A stretch of 64,000 bases of DNA from Woeseiaceae bacterium. Lineage in GTDB: Bacteria; Pseudomonadota; Gammaproteobacteria; Steroidobacterales; Woeseiaceae. The stretch covers positions 147,131 to 211,130 of the forward strand of contig JAJFKS010000036.1 of the NCBI GenBank assembly GCA_021773115.1, read 5' to 3'. Position numbers and translations under genes: made by a program. Below the pieces are notes generated by a model that searched no databases, had not been told where the DNA came from, and saw nothing but the letters and a program-made list of their open reading frames with translations. Of this stretch, positions 8,764 through 17,818 are shown piece by piece; position 1 is the stretch's first letter, and each line of letters opens with the position of its first letter.

Positions 8764-10319
8764 CGAAAGTAGTTCGCGAGATACTCGTCGAGACTGATAA
8801 CGTCCTCGGCCTCGATGTCAGCCTGCCGCTTCAATGAGTCCAGCGCCTCCTGCTGGTATTCGGTATTCACCGCATCATTGGGCTTGGCAATCGCCGCAAA
8901 ATAATCCTTGTGGTTTTTTGCCATCGCCAGTGCGAAAGTAAAAAAACCGCTGTTCGATCTGCTCAATTCCTCGACGATCCGCGCGGACGGTGTTGCGTCG
9001 GGATTGCCAACGAGCTCCTGCATTTGACGAACCGACATCGAATAACTGTCATTGCCGTCATGCTGATCGATGACTGCGGCAACTGCCAGGATGCCCTCCA
9101 ACAATTCGGTGCCCCAGTCTGCAATCGACACTGGCTTGCCACTGCGAAGCAGTCGGAAATCCGGATCCCGACCGTGCTTCGCCGTTTCGATCTGATTGCG
9201 AGTCAACTCGTCGAGTTCCGCACTATCAAGTTTTGGGCTATCCGCAATCACGCAGTAAATCAGCATCGCCTCCATGAAGCGCATGGTGTTTTGATTGATT
9301 CCGCAAGGGTCGAACAGGTTGATATCCAGCGAGCGGATTTCGACGTATTCAATCCCTCCGCGTCGCAATGCTGCGGTCGGACGCTCACCCGAATTCGCAA
9401 CGCGTTTTGGCCGTACTGAAGAATAGTATTCATTTTCGATTTGCAACAGGTTTGCGTTCAACTGGCGGTAGCGACCATTAACCTTGACGCCAATTTTCTC
9501 GTAATCGGGCTCCGGTGTTTCTATCGCCTTACTGAGATCCCGCACATACTCATCGAGGCTATTGAGAGAAATATGAATCCTCGATTGATTTTTGTTGCTG
9601 TAGCCAAGATCACTCATTCGTAACGAGGTACCAAACGGCTCGTAGTAGGTTTCCTTGTTGAGCGACTTCATGGCGGCAACGTTACCGTCCGCAAAGGTCT
9701 TGCATAGCGCCGGCGATGCGCCGAATAGATACAGAACCAGCCAGCCCATGCGCCGAAAGTTTCGAATGAGTCCGAGATATTGTTCGGATCGAAATGCATC
9801 GGCATCGCCTGTATCGCCAACAATGTCCTGGTAGGCGGTCCAGAATGGTTTGGGTATCGAGTAGTTAAAATGCACACCGGCGATCGTTTGCATCTGTCTA
9901 CCGTATCGGTATCCCAGTCCGCGTCGATAAATTGTTTTCATGCGACCAACATTGGATCGCCCGTAGCGTGCAAGCGGAATCTCGTCGTCAGCCGGTATCC
10001 GGCACGGCATGCTCGCCGGCCACAGCATTTCATCGTCGAGTTTCGAATAGGTGTACTGGTGAATATTGCAGATGCAGTTCAGGGCTTCCCAGGTCGTCTC
10101 AAATGCGGGTGTCACGAACTCCAGCAACGCCTCGGAAAAGTCTGTTGTGATGTAGCGGTTTGTTAGCGCAGAACCCAGGCCAATTGGATGACTCAGCATC
10201 GACAGCTCACCGTCCGACGTCACGCGTAATGATTCTTTTTCGATACCTTTCAGGCCGCCGTACAAAAGATTGTTGGCGGCGGCAACGGCGTGCAGACGTT
10301 TGTCGAATTCCTGCTTCAA
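8760..10319 (-). CDS. gshA: glutamate-cysteine ligase
   Basis: Catalyses ATP-dependent ligation of glutamate and cysteine, the first step of glutathione synthesis, in the cytosol. At 519 residues it is the length of the proteobacterial GshA class I enzyme. Diagnostic stretches are GLKGIEKESLRV (about residue 22), ITTDFSEALLEFVTP (about 57), AGVHFNYSIP (about 147), the NKNQSRIHISLNSL segment (about 242), and RGGIEYVEIRSLDINLFDP (about 325). The N-terminal acidic residues of the ATP-grasp-like active site (E27, E29) are present. No gshB is in the window. The 226 bp upstream contain no other convincing gene. Confidence 0.95.
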   Translation of the reverse strand: MKQEFDKRLHAVAAANNLLYGGLKGIEKESLRVTSDGELSMLSHPIGLGSALTNRYITTDFSEALLEFVTPAFETTWEALNCICNIHQYTYSKLDDEMLWPASMPCRIPADDEIPLARYGRSNVGRMKTIYRRGLGYRYGRQMQTIAGVHFNYSIPKPFWTAYQDIVGDTGDADAFRSEQYLGLIRNFRRMGWLVLYLFGASPALCKTFADGNVAAMKSLNKETYYEPFGTSLRMSDLGYSNKNQSRIHISLNSLDEYVRDLSKAIETPEPDYEKIGVKVNGRYRQLNANLLQIENEYYSSVRPKRVANSGERPTAALRRGGIEYVEIRSLDINLFDPCGINQNTMRFMEAMLIYCVIADSPKLDSAELDELTRNQIETAKHGRDPDFRLLRSGKPVSIADWGTELLEGILAVAAVIDQHDGNDSYSMSVRQMQELVGNPDATPSARIVEELSRSNSGFFTFALAMAKNHKDYFAAIAKPNDAVNTEYQQEALDSLKRQADIEAEDVISLDEYLANYFR

Positions 10320-10545
10320 ATGACCATCCTTCTGAATGCGGCTAGAGTCGCATGCTGTTTTACCATAACGGTCCCGAGCACGCGCTATTTAGAGGAACTC
10401 GCGGCAGGCAACCTGGGTGTCACCGTCCGTGGCGGGCACGAACCCGAGCGGCGCATTTACCCAAACGGTGTGACTGTCGGGAGATTCCCCGGATAGGGTA
10501 TATTCAGATGATCACCTCGACGCACAACGGCGGAACCTGAACAGC

Positions 10546-10941
10546 ATGAACGAATCCCCTCTCAGACGAATGCGCGACCAATCATCCGGCAAGGCCACAC
10601 TCATCAATGAAGGTTGCAAAATCAGCGGCGAAATTTCAGGTGATGGCGATTTCATTGTCAATGGCGAGGTGGCTGGCGATTGCAATATTAACGGCACCGT
10701 TACACTCGCACGCAACGGATTCTGGCAAGGCAGCATTCTCGCAGACAACGTAATTGTCGCCGGCCAGATCGAAGGTGACATCACGGCCAGGCAAAAGGTG
10801 GAAATCACCAATTCCGCCAGGATTTCAGGCACGGTCAGTGGCGAAGCCATAGCAGTGGCCGAAGGCGCCGTTGTTGAGGGCGCAATGAAGACAACTGGTC
10901 AGTCGCAACTTATTGAATTTAAAGAGAAACGTGAAGATTAA
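10546..10941 (+). CDS. bactofilin
   Basis: A 131-residue polymer-forming cytoskeletal protein. The core (about residues 16-115) is a run of short beta-helix rungs with the spacing typical of bactofilins: INEGCKISGEISGDGDF, VNGEVAGDCNINGTV, IVAGQIEGDI, EITNSARISGTVSGEAI and AEGAVVEGAM. The short charged tails on each side are usual for the family. Bactofilins form filaments involved in cell shape, stalk or polar localisation; the specific role here is unknown. It is directly upstream of a GGDEF-EAL protein, but the 93-bp gap leaves operon membership open. Confidence 0.9.
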   Translation: MNESPLRRMRDQSSGKATLINEGCKISGEISGDGDFIVNGEVAGDCNINGTVTLARNGFWQGSILADNVIVAGQIEGDITARQKVEITNSARISGTVSGEAIAVAEGAVVEGAMKTTGQSQLIEFKEKRED

Positions 10942-11034
10942 TTGAGAAGTTTAGCAAATGGGAAACAAATCGCCCGGCGGCGCTTGCGGTGATACACTAA
11001 ATCTCTTCTTCCCGGCCGAATAATAATAACGAGA

Positions 11035-13485
11035 ATGATCGGCAAGAGAAAACCTCGCTTACTGTTACTCGCGATTGCGATGGGCATCGCTGCGTCCGGC
11101 ATCATGTTGTCAGTTTTTGATGGGCAGTACCGATGGCTTGCCAATGAGATTGTGGAAACCGGCTCGATCGAATTCGATCAGATTATGCAGTCGGAATTCG
11201 AGCACGTCGCACGCGCCCAGCTCGCGGTCGCAGCCATGGCTTCCCGCCCGGCTTTCGAGTCAAGGCAGGCAGCCGACATAAATCACGCACTGAATACCGC
11301 ACTGATTGCGAACAAGACGCTGACGGGCATTCGTTTCGTGACAGCGTCCGGTGAAAGCTTCGAAGTCGGAAGTCTTCCGAAGAACGAAGATCCGCGAGCT
11401 GTTACCTGGTACGAACGATACATGTTGATCGGCATACCGGTCATCGCTGACAAGGTCGAGATCGGGCATTTGTCCGCTGCATTCGACATTGCCGACCTGC
11501 ACGCGGAATCGCTGCGCTTTGCGGCCGCCCTTCGTAACAAACAACAGGAAAGTCGACGTATCAGTTACCTTTGGGCCGGTGCGGGTACGCTCGTCGCGTT
11601 GCTGCTTTGCGGCGGCGTTATCTTGCTGGTCGTCCGTAACCAAACCAAGCGAATTCGGCAGCTCAAGATTCAGGCAGAAAAGCTTCGCGATGCCGATTTC
11701 GGCGAACCGCTGCTGGTGTCGCGACAGGACGAGCTGGGTGACCTCGCATCTGTCTTCAATGACATGCGTCATCGCCTGCGGAAAACCACCCATTCACGAG
11801 ACTACGTGGACAGCATTCTATCCGGGATGAATGAAGCCATTCTCGTGACCCGCGACGACGGCACCATCACGCGAATCAACGCCGCGACGACACAGCTCCT
11901 GGGCTACGAGGAAGACGAACTCTTCAATGTCAGTATCGATTTGGTGGTCAACACCAGTAAAGGGCCGTCCCTCGCGACAGACTTACCGTCGGGACTCCCC
12001 AAGGAAGCGATTTTTGAAAGCAAATTTGGCGAATCGATTCCAGTGTCCTACACCTGTTCAATTGTCGACGCTACAGACGGTACATCCGCTCGACGCATCT
12101 ATGCCGCGCAGAACATTACCGAGCGCCGCCGAGCCGAAAAACGAATTCGTTATCTGGCGAGGATTGATCCGCTTACGAAGATCCCGAACCGAATGCAGTT
12201 TCAACATCTCTTGCAGCGTGGCATCGCCCGGGCGCGACGCTCCGGGAAGTCGCTTTGCCTCTTCTATGTCGATATCGATTACTTCAAGGAAATTAACGAC
12301 ACGTTTGGACACCTTGCCGGTGATACAACGCTGGAGACGGTTGCGGAGCGATTGGCGGCGGCGTTGCCTGTCAACTCGGTGATCGGTCGCCTTGCCGGCG
12401 ATGAATTCGCGGTCATCATCGACGATATACACCCTGACGAATTGGGGAGGGATCGCACCGGGGCAATGGCACAGAAGTTACTTGACCGCCTCGCGGACCC
12501 ATTTTTTGTGCAGGGCAATGAAGTGTTCATGACCGCCAGCCTCGGCATCGCCTATTATCCCCAGGATGCGCCGAATGTTATTGACCTGATCCGCAATGCC
12601 GATGCCGCTTTGTATCATTCCAAGAAGGCGGGTGGAAACGTCTACTCGTACTATGTGCCGAAGATGAACGAGGCGTCCGTTGAGCGCCTGATGACCAAGA
12701 GCAAGCTGAAGCGAGCGTTCGAACGCGATGAGCTGCTGGTTCACTATCAGCCCAAGTATGACCTCGTGACCGGCGAGGTTTTCGGTGCCGAGGCGCTGGT
12801 ACGTTGGGAATTGCCTGAACGCGGACTCATATTACCCGCAGACTTCATCCCAATCGCGGAAGAGACCAACCTGATTATCGAGATTGGCGAATGGGTGCTC
12901 GACAAGGTGTGCGAAGATTTCCGTATATGGCAAATGTCGGTTTCGTCTCCCGGTCGAGTTTCGGTGAATTTATCGCTTAAACAACTGCGGCAGAAAAACT
13001 TCATCGATCGGATCAGTTCGATATTGCGCGGCCACGAGGTTTCGCCAACTTCGCTCGAACTCGAGATCACAGAAACGACACTGATGGAGAATCCGGAACG
13101 AACGATAAAAATGCTGGATCAGCTCTATAGTTTGGGCCTGCACCTTGCCATTGATGATTTCGGTACGGGATATTCATCGCTGAGCGCCCTGCAACAGTTT
13201 CCGATCAGTACTTTGAAAATTGATCAATCTTTCGTACGCAATATTGTTACCAACCCCGACGATGCGACCATCGTCGACACCATCATTCAGATGGGTAAGA
13301 ACATGAATATGGGTGTCGTCGCTGAGGGTGTCGAGGAAGAGGCGCAACTTGCCTTCCTGCAAAAGCTGGGTTGCAACTATGCGCAGGGGCTGCTGTTCGG
13401 CGACCCAATGAGTTCCAACAACTACCTGGAACTACTCCGCGCCCAGGCCGATGGCACAGATACCTATCGCACGCTGTTCGGCTGA
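11035..13485 (+). CDS. membrane sensor with HAMP, PAS, GGDEF and EAL domains
   Basis: An 816-residue cyclic-di-GMP enzyme. Order: membrane helix (about 7-25), periplasmic sensor region (about 26-175), second helix (about 178-200, LWAGAGTLVALLLCGGVILLV), HAMP (about 205-250), PAS (about 255-370, EAILVTRDDGTITRINAA), GGDEF (about 375-545) and EAL (about 555-805). The diguanylate cyclase signature is AGDEF at about 454, a usually functional variant. The EAL domain keeps EALVRW, IDDFGTGYSSL, KIDQSF and VAEGVE, so the phosphodiesterase site appears complete. The net direction of activity cannot be predicted. The periplasmic region is not a recognised ligand domain. Confidence 0.92.
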   Translation: MIGKRKPRLLLLAIAMGIAASGIMLSVFDGQYRWLANEIVETGSIEFDQIMQSEFEHVARAQLAVAAMASRPAFESRQAADINHALNTALIANKTLTGIRFVTASGESFEVGSLPKNEDPRAVTWYERYMLIGIPVIADKVEIGHLSAAFDIADLHAESLRFAAALRNKQQESRRISYLWAGAGTLVALLLCGGVILLVVRNQTKRIRQLKIQAEKLRDADFGEPLLVSRQDELGDLASVFNDMRHRLRKTTHSRDYVDSILSGMNEAILVTRDDGTITRINAATTQLLGYEEDELFNVSIDLVVNTSKGPSLATDLPSGLPKEAIFESKFGESIPVSYTCSIVDATDGTSARRIYAAQNITERRRAEKRIRYLARIDPLTKIPNRMQFQHLLQRGIARARRSGKSLCLFYVDIDYFKEINDTFGHLAGDTTLETVAERLAAALPVNSVIGRLAGDEFAVIIDDIHPDELGRDRTGAMAQKLLDRLADPFFVQGNEVFMTASLGIAYYPQDAPNVIDLIRNADAALYHSKKAGGNVYSYYVPKMNEASVERLMTKSKLKRAFERDELLVHYQPKYDLVTGEVFGAEALVRWELPERGLILPADFIPIAEETNLIIEIGEWVLDKVCEDFRIWQMSVSSPGRVSVNLSLKQLRQKNFIDRISSILRGHEVSPTSLELEITETTLMENPERTIKMLDQLYSLGLHLAIDDFGTGYSSLSALQQFPISTLKIDQSFVRNIVTNPDDATIVDTIIQMGKNMNMGVVAEGVEEEAQLAFLQKLGCNYAQGLLFGDPMSSNNYLELLRAQADGTDTYRTLFG

Positions 13486-13575
13486 CTTCACTCCGGCGGG
13501 CCAACGTGATTAAATTACCACACTATTTGAAACCCACCGGCCGATCCGGCGCCGGTCCGAACTGAAGATGACTCA

Positions 13576-13938
13576 ATGACCAAAATGATGAACGTATGTG
13601 TATCAGTAATTTTCCTGCTTTCCGCGTCACTCGCGATTGCCTGTGACTATCCATCATCGCCGAAGAATCTGCCAAATGGTTCGTCGGCGAGCAAAGACGA
13701 GATGCTGGCTGGCGTCAAACTCATTGCTAAGTATCAGGAAGAAATGGAGGCCTATCTGTCGTGCATTGAATCCGACGAGATCGTCGCTATCCAGGCGTTG
13801 GCAGATGACGATGACGAAGCTAAGCGGCAACGTAAGGTCATGTTCGACAAGAAATACAATGCGGCAGTCGATGAGCAGACACGGACGGTCGAGCGATTCA
13901 ATGCTGAAATTCGAGCCTACAAGGCAAGTGCAAGATAG
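13576..13938 (+). CDS. small secreted protein of unknown function
   Basis: A 120-residue protein with a Sec signal peptide (hydrophobic VCVSVIFLLSASLAIA, cleavage likely before CDYPSSP). The mature part begins with a P-rich, Cys-containing segment (CDYPSSPKNLPNGSSASKDEM) and continues as a charged helix with a second Cys at about residue 63 (YLSCIES); the two cysteines could form a disulfide. The helix pattern suggests a coiled coil. I have no functional assignment. It is monocistronic, ending at a bidirectional terminator shared with the psp operon. Confidence 0.75.
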   Translation: MTKMMNVCVSVIFLLSASLAIACDYPSSPKNLPNGSSASKDEMLAGVKLIAKYQEEMEAYLSCIESDEIVAIQALADDDDEAKRQRKVMFDKKYNAAVDEQTRTVERFNAEIRAYKASAR

Positions 13939-13958
13939 ATAGATCGAATCGCGATATC

Positions 13959-13990
13959 AAAAATGTCCGTCGATTGACGGGCATTTTTTT
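13959..13990. terminator. bidirectional Rho-independent terminator
   Basis: Five-base CCGTC/GACGG core stem (13967-13971 with 13976-13980) extended by G-C and A-T pairs, flanked by an A-run on the left and seven T on the right. It sits between convergent genes (secreted protein, and the last psp gene), so it can stop transcription from both sides. Confidence 0.85.
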
Positions 13991-13992
13991 CG

Positions 13993-14211
13993 CTACAGGT
14001 TGTCAATTTCCCGTCCGAGGTCATGCTTGCTCTCGGTAACAATACGCTCGAGCACGCGAATTCGCTCTTCCAGCATTTCAATCTTTTTCAAAGACTCTTC
14101 GAGCTCTGGATCGCGTTTTTGTTTTTCATGTTTCATTTTCAGGTACTTTTGATAGCTGTCCGCTGCAAAAACCACAGCAACAATACAGACGACGTAAAAC
14201 ATAGTGTTCAT
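13993..14211 (-). CDS. small membrane protein at the end of the psp operon, PspB-like
   Basis: A 72-residue protein with one N-terminal membrane helix (FYVVCIVAVVFAA) followed by a highly charged helix (KHEKQKRDPELEESLKKIEMLEERIRVLERIV) with heptad spacing. This topology and the ERI..LERI pattern are those of PspB, which joins PspC at the inner membrane to relieve PspA inhibition of PspF. Sequence identity to E. coli PspB is limited and its position after, rather than before, pspC is not the enterobacterial order, so the assignment is by topology and context. Confidence 0.65.
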   Translation of the reverse strand: MNTMFYVVCIVAVVFAADSYQKYLKMKHEKQKRDPELEESLKKIEMLEERIRVLERIVTESKHDLGREIDNL

Positions 14212-14239
14212 TGGCGCATCCCTTTGCTAGTTCTTTTCT

Positions 14240-14680
14240 TCATAGCCTGCTCAATTCCTGCTCCAACTGAAAGCGCTTCGACGTAACGTGCTTTTCGAGC
14301 GCTATCAGGCGTTTGTCCAGGGACTTGCAGCGCTGATCGATTTCGTCAGCCATCGCGCGCGTTGCCGACGATGCAATGGCTGATTCGTCGTCGAACGCTT
14401 CTTTCCTGCGTCGACGTCTGCCACAACAAAGTCCCGACCGTCGACGTCGCGTTGCACCAATCGGCTCCCCCGTCGACTCGGCGGGAATGAGGAATACGAC
14501 CGCCAGGTAGGCAATGACCGCAACCGGCATGAACATCAGGAACGCAATAAACGCCAGAAAGCGCGTTGTCTTTAGATTGAAGCCCAGGTAGCGGGCAAGC
14601 CCTGCACAGACACCGCCCAGAATCGCGCGATCCGCGTCTCGGTAGAAGTGTCGATCAGCGTCTGCACTCATGGTATTCAC
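14240..14680 (-). CDS. pspC: PspC-domain membrane protein with cytoplasmic coiled-coil tail
   Basis: A 146-residue envelope-stress membrane protein. Residues about 10-70 are a PspC domain: FYRDADRAILGGVCAGLARYLG, then a hydrophobic helix. A basic patch (RRRRSGLCCGRRRRRKE) and a C-terminal coiled coil (about 105-146) follow. The start is GTG at 14680, five bases after GGAGG, and overlaps the stop of the upstream gene as GTGA. PspC senses membrane damage and binds PspA. Two PspC proteins in a row is a duplication; this one has the extended tail. Confidence 0.88.
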   Translation of the reverse strand: MNTMSADADRHFYRDADRAILGGVCAGLARYLGFNLKTTRFLAFIAFLMFMPVAVIAYLAVVFLIPAESTGEPIGATRRRRSGLCCGRRRRRKEAFDDESAIASSATRAMADEIDQRCKSLDKRLIALEKHVTSKRFQLEQELSRL

Positions 14681-14970
14681 GAGTGCCTCCTGTAGTCACC
14701 GCGGCAGCGATACCAGAAGTCATTTTCGGACTGGCGTCCGGAATATACCAGGGGCTTTTCCCGGATCAGCAAGGTAGCGCCAAGGTAAAGCGCAGTCGTT
14801 AGCCAGAAAAATAACAGCAGGGAAATTACCGCGATCAACCTCACAGTGCCAACCCTAAAGTTGAAACGATCGGCTAGTCCGGCGCAGACGCCGAATACCC
14901 AGCCATTTTCCCGGTCGCGATAGAATCCACGCAGGGGTCCGTCGTCTGAATTCCAGGTGTTTCGACTCAT
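14677..14970 (-). CDS. short PspC-domain membrane protein
   Basis: A 97-residue PspC-domain protein (GFYRDRENGWVFGVCAGLADRFN followed by a strong membrane helix, VISLLLFFWLTTALYLGATLLI). An upstream in-frame ATG at 14982 exists, but the ATG at 14970 has GGAGG seven bases upstream and is the better start. It lacks the coiled-coil tail of the downstream pspC and overlaps it by 4 bp. It probably acts with PspA at the membrane. Confidence 0.85.
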   Translation of the reverse strand: MSRNTWNSDDGPLRGFYRDRENGWVFGVCAGLADRFNFRVGTVRLIAVISLLLFFWLTTALYLGATLLIREKPLVYSGRQSENDFWYRCRGDYRRHS

Positions 14971-14991
14971 TGTTTCCTCCATTGCCCGACT

Positions 14992-15678
14992 TTAGTCCGT
15001 TTCTGCCTGCGTGGCTTTGTTCGCAGCCAGCCGACGCTTTAACGCAGCCAGCTCTTCCTTGACTGACTCCTCAGCCTCAAGACTCGCGAACTCATGATTC
15101 AGGTCTTTCGGCAGGCCCAGGTCATAGGCCTCTACGCGGCCTTCGACATCGTCTATACGTCGCGTGTACTGCTCAAATCGCACCATCGCGTCTTCGATCT
15201 TGTAGTCGTGAATCTTCTTGCGAACAGCCAATCGACTGCTTGCCGTCTTATGGCGCGCCAGCAGCGCTTTTTGGCGAGTCTTGGCGTCGCCAAGCTTCGC
15301 CTCAAGTCTCGCAATGTCTTCATTCAACTTTGCGAGCCCTTCATCGACCGCATGGTAATCTTGCTTCAGAACTTCAACACCCGTCGCGACTCGTGACTTT
15401 TCGACCAAGGCTGCCTTCGCCAGATCTTCGCGGCCTTTACGCAGTGCAAGCTCGGCTTTCTGGTCCCAGTCGCCAAGATCCCGCTCCAGGCTTTCTATTT
15501 TGCGATTCAGGTCTTTCTTGTCCGCAATCGAGCGAGCGGCGGCTGACCGCACTTCAACCAGCGTGTCTTCCATCTCCTGGATCATCAATCGGACGATCTT
15601 CTCGGGATCCTCCGCCTTATCCAGAATCGCGTTGATATTGGAGTTCACGATGTCGCTGAATCTCGTGAATATGCCCAT
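14992..15678 (-). CDS. pspA: phage shock protein A
   Basis: A 228-residue PspA/IM30 protein that oligomerises on damaged inner membrane and, when idle, holds PspF inactive. It begins MGIFTRFSDIVNSNINAILDKAEDPEK, the amphipathic helix and first core helix of the family, and continues as long coiled coils (MIQEMEDTLVEVRSAAARSIADKK; KIHDYKIEDAMVRFEQY). An upstream ATG at 15756 lies before the sigma-54 promoter; the ATG at 15678 with AGAGGA upstream is clearly the start. It leads the operon pspA - pspC-like - pspC - pspB-like. Confidence 0.95.
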   Translation of the reverse strand: MGIFTRFSDIVNSNINAILDKAEDPEKIVRLMIQEMEDTLVEVRSAAARSIADKKDLNRKIESLERDLGDWDQKAELALRKGREDLAKAALVEKSRVATGVEVLKQDYHAVDEGLAKLNEDIARLEAKLGDAKTRQKALLARHKTASSRLAVRKKIHDYKIEDAMVRFEQYTRRIDDVEGRVEAYDLGLPKDLNHEFASLEAEESVKEELAALKRRLAANKATQAETD

Positions 15679-15716
15679 GGTTTTTCCTCTTTGTGTTTGA
15701 ATCCTGTCTGTATCAT

Positions 15717-15732
15717 TGCAGCATCCGTGCCA
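15717..15732 (-). promoter_or_regulatory. sigma-54 promoter of the psp operon
   Basis: On the minus strand the sequence is TGGCACGGATGCTGCA, matching the TGGCACG-N4-TTGCA consensus at all but one fixed base, with the GG and GC elements exactly 12 bp apart. The start of transcription would be near 15706, giving a leader of about 28 nt before pspA. PspF, encoded divergently, is the expected activator. Confidence 0.88.
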
Positions 15733-15742
15733 AGTTCGATGA

Positions 15743-15758
15743 AATTGCTTAAGCAATT
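15743..15758. promoter_or_regulatory. 16-bp perfect palindrome in the pspF-pspA intergenic region
   Basis: AATTGCTTAAGCAATT reads the same on both strands. It lies just upstream of the -24 element of the psp promoter and on the pspF side of it. It could be an activator, IHF-adjacent or autoregulatory site. PspF sites are usually further upstream, so the protein that binds here is not determined. Confidence 0.5.
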
Positions 15759-15865
15759 GTTATATAAGAATTTATTGTTTAAAACAGATTATGAATCGCC
15801 AGCCACAGATTGGCTTATTTCACTAAGTAATAGTATTTTTCACTACTTTTTGGCCTAATGCACCT

Positions 15866-16876
15866 ATGGCAACAGCCCCGAAGTCCCAGCAGATCATTGG
15901 TGAAGCACCGGCATTCCTGGAGATGCTGGAGCATGTTTCCCGTGCCGCGCCACTATCCAAGCCAGTGCTGGTCGTCGGCGAGCGCGGCACGGGCAAGGAG
16001 CTTATTGCGTCGCGCCTGCATTTCCTGTCGGACCGCTGGGAGCAGAATGTCGTCAAAGTGAACTGCGCGGCGCTCACTGAATCGATCCTCGAATCGGAGC
16101 TGTTTGGTCACGAGGCGGGCGCCTTTACCGGTGCGGCCAAAATCCATATCGGGCACTTCGAGCGTGCCAACGGCGGCACATTGATACTGGATGAACTTGC
16201 AACGATTTCATTGCGGATGCAGGAAAAAATTCTGCGCACGATTGAGTACGGCGAGGTTCAGCGCGTTGGCGGTAGCGAGACCTTGCAGGTTGATGTCCGT
16301 ATTGTCGGTTCAACGAATGCCGACTTGCGTCGCCTTGCGTCCGAAGGCAAGTTTCGAGAAGACCTGCTCGATCGGCTGGCCTTCGACGTTATCACGGTGC
16401 CGCCATTGCGGGACCGTGTCGAGGATGTGATGCCTCTTGCGCACGCTTTCGCGATCAACATGGCCAGTGAGCTGAAGTGGAGTTATTTCCCCGGTTTCAG
16501 CTCGCGCGCATCGTCAGCGTTGTTGCGTAACAAGTGGCCGGGCAATGTTCGCGAGCTCAAGAATACCGTCGAGCGATCCGTTTACCGATCCACCGACCCG
16601 GAACAGGTCATTGCGACGCTTGCGCTGGATCCGTTCGATACGCCGTTTACACTTGAAGACGCCAGAGTGCCGGCAACGGCAGCCAAGCCGCCAAAGAGGC
16701 CGCCACTGCTACCGACTGACCTTAAACAGCGCTTACTCGATACTGAGCTTGATTTGCTGCGAGCGGCACTCGACAAGGCGCGCTTCAACCAGCGGTTGGC
16801 GGCAGATTTGCTCGGGCTGAGCTATCACCAGTTCCGGGGCAAGCTGCGAAAACTGAATATTCGCAGTAAACCCTGA
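15866..16876 (+). CDS. pspF: sigma-54-dependent activator PspF
   Basis: A 336-residue AAA+ enhancer-binding protein lacking an N-terminal receiver domain, as PspF does. Walker A is GERGTGKEL (about residue 38), the sigma-54 contact loop GAFTGA is at about 85, Walker B GGTLILDELAT near 104, and the Trp in SDRWEQN corresponds to the E. coli PspF residue contacted by PspA. The C-terminus (about 285-330) is a Fis-type helix-turn-helix (NQRLAADLLGLSYHQFRGKL). It is divergent from pspA across a 187-bp region that carries the sigma-54 promoter. Confidence 0.94.
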   Translation: MATAPKSQQIIGEAPAFLEMLEHVSRAAPLSKPVLVVGERGTGKELIASRLHFLSDRWEQNVVKVNCAALTESILESELFGHEAGAFTGAAKIHIGHFERANGGTLILDELATISLRMQEKILRTIEYGEVQRVGGSETLQVDVRIVGSTNADLRRLASEGKFREDLLDRLAFDVITVPPLRDRVEDVMPLAHAFAINMASELKWSYFPGFSSRASSALLRNKWPGNVRELKNTVERSVYRSTDPEQVIATLALDPFDTPFTLEDARVPATAAKPPKRPPLLPTDLKQRLLDTELDLLRAALDKARFNQRLAADLLGLSYHQFRGKLRKLNIRSKP

Positions 16877-16903
16877 AACTGCGGATTTGTAGCCTCGTCC
16901 CGT

Positions 16904-17818
16904 TTAGCTCTCATCGCGGTAGCGACGGACGTAAATCGCGCCAAAACAAAGCAGGCCACAAACGATCACGCCCGCCCACATCGATGGGCTCGCCAGGAAG
17001 TATCCGATATCGAGATGCGACAAGACGCTAATCATCTCTTCACTCATCTCGAAGTTGTCGTTCTCGATCATACTTTCGATATCCAGGCGCGAAATCGGTA
17101 TCTTGCCCATGCGTCCCCAGACGACGCTTGCGAACTCATTGGAGTGCAGAAAGATTCCCTCGAACATTGGAACCAGGACCAGGGGCAGAAAACCCATCAT
17201 GAATGGCGAACGCTTTGTGTAGGCGGACACAAACAGGAACCAGCCAACAAACGGTGACATCCAGATTGCTCCCGAATAGACAATGACCACGGCTGACAGC
17301 CAGTTGTCGATAATGGGTACCGAACTCCAGATCAACAGGCTGGCGTCACCGCCTTTCAGAGAAACCCAAATACTCGTGACGAGCAGATTGACGAGATGCG
17401 TAGCAATAATTCCGATGATCATCGCAGTCGGAATGACCAGAACCGCAGTGAGTAACTTGGATATGACAGTCTCAGAGTCTGTAACTGGCAGCGAGCGCCA
17501 GAACAATATGCTCTTGTCCTTGCGCTCAGCATAAAGTGCATCGAGCGAGTAAAAAATGGTCAGTATTCCCAACGCCAGAAAAAACAGACCGGACGAGCCG
17601 AAGAACAGCCCGGACAACACCGCCCGTCTTCCAGTATCGTTGGCAATGTTCTGTGCACCAAACAGCGCCATATCCAGTTCGTGCGCGTAGTCGCCAGCGA
17701 ACATGAGCGCCGTTAGTGTGCCCAGCGTCACGATGCTGGCGATCGCAATGGGTGTCATCCAGATTGATCGATGCTCCCAGACCTCACGCTTCAGGAGCGC
17801 CAGATGATGCGTGATCAT
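16904..17818 (-). CDS. ABC-2 type transporter permease
   Basis: A 304-residue inner-membrane protein with about six hydrophobic segments, including ASIVTLGTLTALMFA, SSGLFFLALGILTIFYSLDALYAE and a final WAGVIVCGLLCFGAIYV. The YAERKDKSILFWRSLPV loop is typical of ABC-2 permeases paired with GntR/YtrA-regulated ATPases. It overlaps its ATPase gene by 4 bp. The exported substrate is unknown; related systems act on lipids or antimicrobial peptides. Confidence 0.85.
   Translation of the reverse strand: MITHHLALLKREVWEHRSIWMTPIAIASIVTLGTLTALMFAGDYAHELDMALFGAQNIANDTGRRAVLSGLFFGSSGLFFLALGILTIFYSLDALYAERKDKSILFWRSLPVTDSETVISKLLTAVLVIPTAMIIGIIATHLVNLLVTSIWVSLKGGDASLLIWSSVPIIDNWLSAVVIVYSGAIWMSPFVGWFLFVSAYTKRSPFMMGFLPLVLVPMFEGIFLHSNEFASVVWGRMGKIPISRLDIESMIENDNFEMSEEMISVLSHLDIGYFLASPSMWAGVIVCGLLCFGAIYVRRYRDES

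Noticed and set aside
10352..10540. Short plus-strand frames between gshA and the bactofilin gene
   Set aside because: No ribosome site and arginine/histidine-rich translations typical of non-coding GC-rich DNA. The region is better read as promoter DNA.
12391..12420. Possible inactive GGDEF site (AGDEF)
   Set aside because: AGDEF is found in active cyclases, so it is not evidence of degeneration.
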